DNA of 64,000 bases from Phyto melanocephala (Eukaryota > Arthropoda > Insecta > Diptera > Rhinophoridae), in the NCBI GenBank assembly GCA_941918925.1, contig OW799234.1, positions 11,127,001 through 11,191,000 of the forward strand. The letters run 5' to 3'. The notes beneath the pieces are model-generated. The model was not told the DNA's origin. It worked only from the letters and a program-made list of their open reading frames with translations, and ran no database searches. Both the position numbers and the translations under genes were made by a program. Shown piece after piece: positions 25,102 to 34,044 of the stretch; position 1 is the first letter of the stretch; each line of letters opens with the position of its first letter.

Positions 25102-25236
25102 AAATTCCTGTTGTGGACTGGCAGCGGCCCAATTTTCGGGATTTGTGGGTAATGCTTCTGCTAAACAGGGATCAAAACTGGACGGTCGTTTTTTAACAAA
25201 ATCCACAGGCAGACTATAATCATCACAGATGGCGAT
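25102..25236 (-). CDS. Exon 2 of PHD-finger gene
   Basis: The 135-base exon encodes 45 residues: IAICDDYSLPVDFVKKRPSS, then FDPCLAEALPTNPENWAAAS and PQQEF. The acceptor is TTTCATTTTAG and the donor TTT|GTAAGT, both close to consensus. It begins and ends in phase 0, which fits the phase 0 end of exon 1 and the phase 0 start of exon 3. The codon use and GC content are clearly above the AT-rich surroundings. No known domain is recognised in the peptide. It is an inference that this exon joins exons 1 and 3, based on phase, strand and order. Confidence 0.75.
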
Positions 25237-25349
25237 CTAAAATGAAATAAAAAAATTTTTTAAGTAAATAAAACAATTATTAAAATTTTACAAATAAATT
25301 ATATTGAAAAACAATTATTTTAAATAAATGTTGTTGAATTAGCGTACGT

Positions 25350-26154
25350 TGGTCACGTTTTAACTAGAGAACGGCCGCACAGATTTGGCAAATTTTTTTA
25401 CAATAATACTTTAAGCTTAAGTAATAATCTTGTGGAAAGTTTTTCTTAAATCTAAAGTGGACGTGGCACCTCCTATACAAAACCAACAGATTTTGCGGCA
25501 TATTCAGAAATCAGCCAGAACAATTTGGCTAATTATTTGCTACCATAATACCTCAAGCTCAAAAAATGTTCTTACGTATAGTTTTCTTAAAATTGAAAGT
25601 AGGCGTGGCACCTTCAATACAAAACCAAAAGATTTTGCAGCATATCCACATATCAGCCAAACAGATTTGGCTAATGTTTTCTTACAATAAGCCTTAAAGC
25701 TCAAGTAAGGTTCTTATGGACAGTTTTTCTTAAAGTTCATAGGCGTGGCAACTCATATAAAAAACCAACAGTTTTTGTGGCATATACAGATAACGGCGGG
25801 ACCGATATTCGTAACATTTAAATAATTTTTCAAGCAAAATTATTACGAAGAGATTTTCTTTAAATTTTAGCTGGGCGTGGCATCTCCAATAAAAAGCCAA
25901 CAATTTTTGCCGCACAACCAGATACCGACCAAATGGATTTGGCAAATTTTTATTTATAATGCCTAAAGCGCAAAAAAACCAATTGATACTGTAACAAGTC
26001 ACACATTACTTTTAGGCTGTAGCAGGTATAGGTATAACAGATATCTGGATGTGCGACAAATGGTGTATGCTTTGTATGGGAGGTGTAATGCTCACAAGAT
26101 AGAAAGATAGATAAATGCATGCATAGCTCCTGCAAAGCGGGCCGGGTTTGCTAG
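25350..26154 (+). mobile_element. Helitron-like element with internal ~135-bp tandem repeats
   Basis: The 3' end reads TGCAAAGCGGGCCGGGTTTG then CTAG followed by T. This is the GC-rich hairpin plus CTRR terminus expected of Helitrons. The inner part (about 25365-25970) is four or more diverged units of roughly 135 bp, each with GGCGTGGCA, a ACAAAACCAACAGATTTT-like block, and CAGATTTGGCTAAT. The 5' end is less sure; a TC at 25353 (TCACGTTTTAACTAGAG) is the candidate. There is no helicase ORF, so it is non-autonomous. Confidence 0.6.
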
Positions 26155-27250
26155 TAAGTAATTAATATGAGTTTTTTCTTGTCATATAGACAATATGCAC
26201 TATTAGCAAAAATAGATAAAATATTCTCTTTGTTTTTTTTAGTCTTGTTTTAAAAATAATCCAAAAATCTTTAAACTTAAGCACGCATCCTTAACAACAG
26301 CAACAACAACACTTTCTAACAAATTATTTTTTATTCAAGCCATATTCTAATAGACCATTGAAATCATAAAAGACCCCTAAAGATATACTATACATATTTT
26401 ACAAAAATAACGTCGTAGCTACTTGTTACATTGAAAGAAAAAATTAAAAAAAAAATACAGTAATAAAATCGATGTACATATATACGAGTACTGACAAGAG
26501 AAGGTCAGCAAATGAGACCAATGCGCGGCTTCACATTAACGTTGCTGATGTGGGGGGAAGATTACAGCAGCGAAAATATAAATGAATCGAACTTTTTTCT
26601 AAAATATAATTATTTGTGAAAAAAGTAAAAGTATTTTATAATTATCAGAGTTAAAATTTACTGGCTGTTTGGTGTGAGTTTGCTTTCATTGTTCTTTAGA
26701 AAATATTATGAGTTTTTTATTTTTTTTTTACTTCTCATCTGTTCATTGTGTTGAAATATTTTTCATTTTCTAAAAAGCATTTCTTTGGGAGTATGACTGC
26801 TTTTTGTTGTAGTTGTTGTTTTGTTTTTTGCACCATTAAAAGCTGCCATACTAGAGGGCTTTTTTAATAGCTTCTTATGTATTTGGAGGGGTAATTTCTG
26901 TTTTTTGCTTTTTCTTATGGAGAATATTTTTTCTTGTTTTTTTTTTCAGTTAAAGGAAATAATTATCATTTTTTTTATTTGATGTAACTAACAATGGGTA
27001 AAGAAGGAATTTAAATTTTAATGTTGCCTGGGCATTTTAGTTAAAAAGTTTTAAGTAGAATAATTTATAATTTGAGCCATATTTACAAAAAGAAAAGGGA
27101 CACATAATTCTATATTTGTTAAATAATTATATTAAAATAATGACCTTATAAGTAGATGAAGAAAACAAAAATTTTAAATGAGATTAGAAATACATTTCTC
27201 AATAATAATTATGAGAAAAAAATTTAAAAAATACTTCCATACTTTTTTAA
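26155..27250. other. Intron 1 stretch, nothing firm
   Basis: AT-rich with T-rich runs. No gene or repeat recognised. Confidence 0.55.
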
Positions 27251-27253
27251 ACC

Positions 27254-28309
27254 CGACGCACTGTGTTGCGGCTAGTGGAAAAATAACTATTTTCCGATTA
27301 TTTTTTCAACGTTTTTAATGATGCAATTTTGTCACAGACATTCCAAGTTAACAAAAAACACATAAAGCTTATTTTTATGTTGGCCCGTTGATTTTTAATT
27401 GATTTTAGAAGTCAAATATACAAAATTTTCACGAAAAGAGGGTATTTCAGGGCTGTATTCAAAATGATCTCATTTGATTTTGGTGACAGATCTTTTGATT
27501 CGGAAAAAAAATCTGCCTTCGGACAAGTATCTTCTGTAAAAAAAGGAATGTTGTTTGAGACATTTTCATATGCACCTTTTTCACAGCGAAAACCCGACTA
27601 AAGGTCCATTTTTCCTTCAAATTTGGGTTAGGTAAGCAATATCTAAAAAGTCCCAGAGAGTCCCAGTTCCAAACCACTACAGAAATATTAAAGAATTTGT
27701 TTTCAACGAACTGTGAAAAAATCAGCTGCACATACCTGCCCTCCTGGGAGTTATAGCGATTTAAGTATATCACTCTCAGTATTTATTCCATAGAAATAGA
27801 ACGGAAATTCTCGGAATCACTTATTGAATAATTTAATCATATTGGTTTTCGGGTGACTTTCCGTCATCCCACGTCAAATTTTTATTAATTTCAGACCGGT
27901 TTCGGCTAATCGCCATCTTCAGTGAAAGAAGAAATGAAATAGATTTTGGTTTTATATAAAATTTCAGAGTTATTCAACAAATATCGAAAAATCATGAAAA
28001 TTTGACGTTTATAATTCTTGTTCGGACCACCCTATAATTTATGTTAAAAACTAATCATAGGGTATTTATCAGAAATAAAAGAAGAATTAAAATAATTTTT
28101 TTTTTAAATTTTTCGAACAATTTTTTTTTATTTTTGACTTTTGTTGAAAATTTGACCCAACAATTTTTTTCGGTGTAAATTTTTTTTCACTCATTCTGTT
28201 TGGGATTTCATTCTGACTAATCTGTAGAAATTTCTCATCGATACAATTAAAATTACAGTTTAGGCAATATAATTTCCAAAAAATTCTGGTTTCGCAACAC
28301 TGTGCGACG
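27254..28309. mobile_element. Possible TIR element with CGCAACACTGTGCGACG-type ends
   Basis: The left end CGACGCACTGTGTTGCG and the right end (CGCAACACTGTGCGACG, reverse complement CGTCGCACAGTGTTGCG) agree at 15 of 17 bases and lie about 1.06 kb apart. I find no clear target duplication. The interior includes the hammerhead-like motif at 27889-27927. It may be a composite of unrelated pieces. Confidence 0.3.
27889..27927 (-). ncRNA. Minimal hammerhead-type ribozyme motif
   Basis: Read on the minus strand, the order is TTTCA (stem I), CTGAAGA (core CUGANGA), a short hairpin GGC-GATTA-GCC (stem II, with a flanking T), GAAA (core), ACCGGT in the place of stem III, C as the cleavage nucleotide (GUC), then TGAAA, which pairs with TTTCA to close stem I with 5 bp. 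All invariant core bases of a type I hammerhead are present. Stem III is a palindrome (the A and U next to the core give ACCGGU), which suits pairing between two copies. Such small hammerheads with weak stem III are known in Penelope-like retroelements. Cleavage is inferred, not shown. Confidence 0.62.
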
Positions 28310-28373
28310 CTGGTCAGAAAGTAACCGCTAGACTATTTTCTGTTAAGATAAATAAAGTAGCTAGCCTTCATCG

Positions 28374-28560
28374 ATAAGCCCGAAACGATTGAATACTGGG
28401 AGAATTACATGCGCCATGTAATTGTTGATATATGGCCACAAATGTTGGAAAAAGTAATCAAAAATTGGACCTCCAGATTAGATTATGTTTGAACCAGCAG
28501 TGGTGGTCATATTCCAGTGGTCATATTTAAATTGTTATGCCAGAAAATTTTGTTTTGAAT
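28374..28560 (+). pseudogene. Mariner-like transposase relic, C-terminal end
   Basis: The plus-strand frame reads IDKPETIEYWENYMRHVIVD, then IWPQMLEKVIKNWTSRLDYV, a stop, and SSGGHIPVVIFK. This is the C-terminal block of insect mariner-like transposases (…ATI…LE.NIRRVIAEI.P.MLE.V..NW..R…RG.H…IIFK). The catalytic domain upstream is missing. It is the same type of transposase as the relics at 7.0-7.6 kb (minus) and 61.4-62.0 kb (plus). Confidence 0.65.
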
Positions 28561-29024
28561 AAAGTAGATTTTAGGTAAATTATAAAATTTTATCTTTGTT
28601 TTATTCCATTTTAAAGTTCCATACCTCATAAAAAAAACCCTTAATTTTGTTGCTTTAGTTATCATAATTCACTCTCTATGTATTGGGATTATGGGGCCTT
28701 TCTACAACACATCTAGCACATCATCAAAGTTTAATCAGATCTATTCAAAACGGTGTAGACAACTTTGAACGAATTAAGGCTAAAGTGCTAGCAAAGACAT
28801 ACATAGTGTTTTCCTAATATGATGTTCAATAATTGAGGATTTAATAAGATAAAACTAACAAATTAATTTAAAAACAATTGGGGCATTCAAACGGTATGCT
28901 ATCAAGTCATATTGTCATAATGTGCTAATATTTTATACTAGTTAAAAATAATAATTGTTGTTGTACTTCAACGAAAAAAGTCCTAAAGCTTTAAAGACTT
29001 ATAGTTCTATGTTTATTTTTTATT

Positions 29025-29323
29025 TACGTCTAGACGAGCCATCGATTTGTTCCGATTAGAACAAAACGTTGTCAGAGCAACTGTCAGAAAATTTTTCATA
29101 TTCTTTGATATGGATAAAACGTATAGTGTATTTTGTTGTCGTCTCTTTCTTCCATATTCAAAATGTCTTTTAATGTCAGACATCATTGTTCGAACAAATG
29201 TTCTGACAACGCTGTTTGATCAAGAACAAAATATCGACAACAGCGGTCCCCACCAGGCAAATTCATGTGCGCACAAAAAAATGGTTCGTTGTTCGAACAA
29301 ATGGATGGCTAGTGTGGACCGTA
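29025..29323. mobile_element. ~300-bp MITE with imperfect TIRs
   Basis: Left arm GAGCCATCGATTTGTTCCGA and the reverse complement of the right arm TAGCCATCCATTTGTTCGAA match well and are preceded by similar ACGTCTAGAC / ACGGTCCACAC. A second inner inverted pair (ACAAAACGTTGTCAGAGC vs ACAGCGTTGTCAGAAC) supports a foldback origin. The ORF across it (29047-29343) is a by-product. Target duplication and family unresolved. Confidence 0.5.
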
Positions 29324-29449
29324 CGCTTAGTCATAACTTTTAAATAGAAATCTAAACCGCACGGCTGAAACTCTTTATACTCTTTATGATATATGTGTGC
29401 AATATGTTTGTTAGTATGCCTTATCCTATTGCTAGTTATCTTATTCGTA

Positions 29450-30030
29450 ACTTGTAGTCACAAACTGCTTGTACCGAAAAAAAATAGCTCGTGACCTTTG
29501 ACAGTTGCTTCAGATAATCTTATTCCGGAGCCATCTATATACCCAATGCAGCCTGGCATTTCTTCCTTAGTTTTGAATAACATTTCTTGCCTCATTCTCT
29601 CTCTCATTAGGCCATTATAAGAATTTGTCTTTTAATTTCAATGTAGCTTTGAAAACACGTTTTGTGACACTTTGAATTGTGCTACCATCACTGGCACTAA
29701 AGACGTTAGCTACTTTGCCTATTAAAAGTCTAACATCAGAAGGGCGTAATCGATAAGGTACGAGTCTTAACTGTATTTCTATTGGAAGCTGTGCTGTTTT
29801 TGGACTTTTAGTAAATACATCAACGTCTTTTATTAAATCCTTTATATACACAAGTTCTTCCAGTCGAACCCAGATCATCTGACACGCCTTGCTGCCACTT
29901 ATCAGATTTTAGTACCCCAAGGCGGACGCTTCTGCGATTAGTAAGAGAACTAGCAATGTTAATTAAAAACATTTCATTAACTTGTACTTTCTTGTCTTCA
30001 TCACCTACAAAAAGTTTCATTCAAATTTAA
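29450..30030 (-). pseudogene. PIF/Harbinger-type transposase relic
   Basis: On the minus strand, MKLFVGDEDKKVQVNEMFL comes first. After a frameshift follows RLRPSDVRLLIGKVANVFSA, then SDGSTIQSVTKRVFKATLKL. After a further stop or shift come WPNERE and PGCIGYIDGSGIRLSEATVK, and then QFVTTSYE or QAVCDYKLRI-like reading depending on frame. The order (sequence-specific 'S..T.S..V..V..AL' helix, W-P, then P-G-x-I-G-x-I-D-G, QAVCD) is that of Harbinger/HARBI1 nucleases, with IDG containing the first catalytic Asp. The frame is broken at least twice, so it is inactive. The nearest host exon is exon 1. Confidence 0.6.
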
Positions 30031-30362
30031 ACAGATGCTATTTTGTTAATACCTACTTGAGCCAGCCATTACAATGTCCAAATTAAATTTTCGTACAAAC
30101 CGGTTTTTATTTTCGTCTTTCCACTCGTTTTTGGTATTTTTTATTTAAATATTTACAAATGCTTCTTTCTAAACAGCTGACTCATATTTGAAATAGCACA
30201 CTAAATCATGTGGGGTTGTTCACAGCACTCATATTTTTTCGTGCAATTATATTAAGACATACGACTGTATGACAACCATTTGAATTCCCAAAATGTGTTT
30301 TCTACGTTGCCTTAAATTGGTGTTGATTTTTTTAACAACCTCTTTCATAGAGATTATTTTTT

Positions 30363-30775
30363 TATACCCTTCACACAGTGAGTGTAAAAGGGTATATATA
30401 GGTTTGTCATTCCGTGTGAAATTTCTACAATTTTAATTTCCGACCCCATAAAGTATATAGTTTTTTTTTTTTTTTGTGAAAGCTCATGAATAGGGGAGTT
30501 GATTAAGCTCTGTCAGTTTGTCCATGTGTATGTTGAAATCAACTTTTTGCAGCCCCCCGACATCGCCTGGACCCACGTGAGGTATTAAAATATTGAAAAT
30601 ATTCAGGAGTAGATTGGTATTGAAAATCAGAAAAATCGGCACATAAAGAACTGAAATATGATTAAAAAACAACGACCACCTCGTTTTTTTCACAAAAACA
30701 ACAACATACAGACATACATACAAACGTGGTATACTGGTTAGAGAAAACGTGGAATCGAATCCCAACTGAGCCAAA
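30363..30775 (-). mobile_element. DINE-1-like repeat, family 1, copy B
   Basis: It runs from the TATACCCTTCACACAGTGAG hairpin end to CAGCTTGGGATTCGA-type sequence (the plus strand here reads GGAATCGAATCCCAACTGAG), then into a T-rich spacer. It keeps the leader CCGACCCCATAAAGTATAT and GCTCTGTCAGTTTGTCC. The minisatellite is nearly lost. Diverged from copies F and G. Confidence 0.6.
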
Positions 30776-31093
30776 AAAAAATTTTTTTTATATATTTTTT
30801 TTTTATTTTATATATTATTTATATTTTTAATATTGTTTTTCAATAAATTTTTTTTTTAATTTTTTATATTTACATTTTTATTTTTTTTTATTTTTTTAAA
30901 TTGTTTTTTATTTTTTTATATTTTTTAAAATTGTTTTTTATTTTTTTTTTTTTTATTTTATACATTATTTATATTTTTATTATATTTTTTAAATTTTTTT
31001 TATATTTTTTAATTGTTTTTTATTTTTTTTTAATTTTTTATATTTACATTTTAATTTTTTTTTTTTATATTTTTTAAATTGTTTTTTTATTTT

Positions 31094-31480
31094 TATACCC
31101 TTCACCTGTGGTGCACAAGGGTATATATAGCTTTGTCATTCCGTTTGTAATTTCTACAATTTTCATTTCCGACCCCATAAAGTATATATTTTCTGAAAGC
31201 TTATGAATAGAGGAGTCGATTAAGCCCTGACCGTCTGTCCGTCTGTCCGTCTATCCGTCTGTCCGTCTGCCCGTCTGTCCGTGTGTTGGTTGAAATCAAC
31301 TTTTAGAAGCAACTATATGTTCCTCAGATCTGTATATGGTATCAATCTCTTGGAAATATTCAGGAATGAATCGCTATTGAAATTCAGCACAATCGCCCCA
31401 TAACTTTCTGAGATATGAGCAAAAAACCACGACCACCTCGCTTTTTTTCACAATTACAACAACAACATACATACATAAAT
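31094..31480 (-). mobile_element. DINE-1-like repeat, subfamily with CACCTGTGGTGCACAAG hairpin, copy C
   Basis: The end reads TATACCCTTCACCTGTGGTG then CACAAGGGTATATATAG, a hairpin end that differs from copies A, B, F, G and H. A (GTCCGTCT)n minisatellite lies at about 31228-31284. The body diverges after TGAAATCAACTTTTAGAAGC. The same subfamily is seen full-length at 46061-47049. Confidence 0.6.
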
Positions 31481-31671
31481 ATATGTAAAAACCATTCAAA
31501 AAAAGAAGAAATTACAAAAAAAAAAATATTAAAAATAAGAAAAAAATAATAAAAAAAAACTACAAAAAAAAATTTTAAAAAAATTTAAAAAAAAATTTAA
31601 AAAAATTTAAAAAAAATATAAAAAAAAATAATAAAATATAAATAATGTATTAAATAAAATAAAATAAAATT

Positions 31672-31832
31672 TTTTTGGCTCAGCTGGGATTCGATGCCAC
31701 ATTTATTCTAACGGGTACGTATGCACGTATTTTATATGGGATGAATGGTGATACAAACAATTGTTATTGCATGACTACACGTTGTGAAGGGTATATAAGA
31801 TTCGGCACGGCCGAATATAGAACTTTTACTTG
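31672..31832 (+). mobile_element. DINE-1-like fragment, copy E
   Basis: A truncated copy: GGCTCAGCTGGGATTCGATG leads after 60 bases into the other element end (GTTGTGAAGGGTATATAAGA, then TTCGGCACGGCCGAATATAG). Most of the body is missing, so this looks like a deletion or recombination product between two copies. Confidence 0.55.
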
Positions 31833-31867
31833 TTTTTTTTTATTTTATATATTATTTATATTTTTAT

Positions 31868-32612
31868 TATTATACCCTTCACACAGTGAAAAAGGGTATA
31901 TATAGGTTTGTCATTCCGTGTGAAATTTCTACAATTTTCATTTCCGACCCCATAAAGTATATATTTTCTGAAAGCTTATGAATAGAGGAGTCGATTAAGC
32001 CCTGACCGTCTGTCCGTCTGTCCGTCTGTCCGTCTGTCCGTCTGTCCGTCTGACCGTCTGTCCGTGTGTATGTTGAAATCAACTTTTTGAAGCCCCCCGA
32101 CATTGGTTGGACCCGGGTAAGGTATTAAAATATCAGAAATATTCGGGAGTAGATCGGTATTGAAAATCAGAAACATCGGTACATAAACAACTGAGATATG
32201 AGCAAAAACCCACGACCACCTCGATTTTCTTTTCATAAAAACAACATTACAACAACAACATACATACATACAAACGTGTATACTGGTTAGAGAAAACGTG
32301 GCATCGAATCCCAGCTGAGGCAAAAAAATTTTTTTTTAAATTTTTTTAAAATTTTTTTTTTTAATTTTTTTTTTATTTTTTTTTTATTTTTTATTTAATA
32401 TATTATATATATTTTTATTATTATTTTTTTTTATTTTTTTTTTTTTAATTTTTTTTTTATTTTTTTTTTGTTTTATATATATTATATATGTATATAATAA
32501 TTTTTTTTTTTTTAATTTTTTTTTTAAATTTTTTTTTTTTAAATTTTTTTTGACTACACGTTGTGAAGGGTATATAAGATTCGGCACGGCCGAATATAGC
32601 GCTTTTACTTGT
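31868..32612 (-). mobile_element. DINE-1-like repeat, family 1, copy F (young)
   Basis: A complete copy: TATACCCTTCACACAGTGAA hairpin end, leader, (GTCCGTCT)n minisatellite at about 32008-32065, body to GCATCGAATCCCAGCTGAGG, an A/T-rich spacer, and the far end GGTATATAAGATTCGGCACG with GCCGAATATAGCGCTTTTAC. Body and spacer are almost the same as copy G in inverted orientation (43429-44213). Confidence 0.65.
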
Positions 32613-33530
32613 TTTTTTTTATATTATATATTATTTTTATTAATATTTTTATTTTTTTTTTTTTAATTTTTTATACATTTTTTTAATTGTTTTTTATTTA
32701 TTTTTTTTTTTATTTTATATATTATTTATATATTTTTTTATTTTTTTTTATATTATATATTATTTATATTAATATTTTTATCTTTTTATATATTTTTTTT
32801 ATTGTTTTTTTTTTATTTTATATATTATTTATATTTATATTTTTTTTTTTTTTAATTTTTCTTTTATATTTTTTTTTATTTTACATATTATTTATATTAA
32901 TATTTTTATTTTTTTTAAATTTTTTTTTTATATTTTTTCAATGGTTTTTTATTTTATATATTATTTATATTTTTATTATTTTTTTTTTATATTATATATT
33001 ATTTTTATTTTTTTTACCTTTTTATATATTTTTTTAATTGTTTTTTTTTATATTATATATTATTTACATTTTTATTTTTTTTTTTTTTTAATTTTTCTTT
33101 TATATTTTTTTTATTCTATATATTTTTAAAATTAATATTTTTATTTGTTTTAAATTTTTTTTTTATATTTTTTTTTATTGTTTTTTATTTTTTTTTATTT
33201 TATATATTATATATTTTTTTAAATTTTTTATATTTACATTTTTATTTTTTTTATATTTTTTTTAATTGTTTTTTGTTTTTTTTTTTATTTATTTTATTTA
33301 TTATTTATATTTTTATTATTTTTTTTTAATTTTTTTTATTTTTTTTTATATTATATATTATTTATATTAATATTTTTATTTTTTTAATTTTTTTATATAT
33401 TTTTTTATTTATTTTTTTTTTTTTATTTTATATATTATTTTTTTTTTTAATTTTTTAATATAAATATTTTTCATATAAATTTTTTTAATTTTTTTTTTAT
33501 TTTTTTTATTTAAGTCATATTAGTCATTTT
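32613..33530. repeat. ~0.9 kb of nearly pure A/T low-complexity DNA
   Basis: Runs of T interrupted by TATATTATATATTATTTATA recur about 12 times with changing spacing, with very few G or C. It looks like expansion of the A/T spacer of the neighbouring DINE-like elements. The plus-strand ORFs here (Phe/Ile/Leu/Tyr only) are meaningless. It ends about 300 bases from exon 1. Confidence 0.75.
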
Positions 33531-33846
33531 AGAATTGCAGCAAATTATTACGACTTTGTATATGTGTTTTTTTTCTCAAACGTCACCTTCCCAATTCTTG
33601 TCACACCTTTTTGAAAACTATTTTTTCCAAGTTGAAGGTCATTTAGTAACACTTGTATGTTTCAACAACACGTTACTGGTTACATTATTTCTTTCAACAC
33701 AATTTTACCTCAATTATAAAATAATAAAAATAAAACACATTAAACAATATGACTGCAATTTTAATGAGACAAAAATGTCAAGGCGCCAACCAAATGTGAA
33801 ACATAATTTCAAAATACAACAACAAAAACAAATCAACTGTATTTAC

Positions 33847-34044
33847 CTCAAAATACAACTGCAAACGATACAATTGACGACAATGACAACAATACCATTC
33901 TAGTTCTGGATTTGTTAGCATTTCGTGTGCCACAGCAGCTGGCAAATCGACACAGCGATGATGAAAGAACCAGGCACAAGGGCCGGAACACTGTATGAAC
34001 TGTTCACTTGGCTTAAAATCTAACCAGCAGCGACGGCAAAACAT
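33847..34044 (-). CDS. Exon 1 of PHD-finger gene (start codon, zinc finger)
   Basis: 198 bases encode 66 residues from ATG at 34044 to the donor GAG|GTAAAT at 33846. The peptide is a full PHD-type finger: C3-x2-C6, C19-x3-C23, H28-x2-C31, C52-x2-C55, with the conserved Trp two residues before the last Cys pair (EWYCCHC). Spacing suits a Cys4-His-Cys3 PHD finger; CSGPCAWFFHHRC resembles the pygopus-type pattern. PHD fingers usually read histone H3 tails in the nucleus, though the ligand here is unknown. An in-frame TAA lies about 55 bases upstream, so the ATG is the likely start unless a splice acceptor lies in that short gap. The finger starts only two residues after Met, which is unusual. 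Confidence 0.85.

Noticed and set aside
32384..33129. Membrane-protein-like ORFs (Phe/Ile/Leu/Tyr or Lys/Asn runs)
   Set aside because: They are translations of pure A/T low-complexity DNA.
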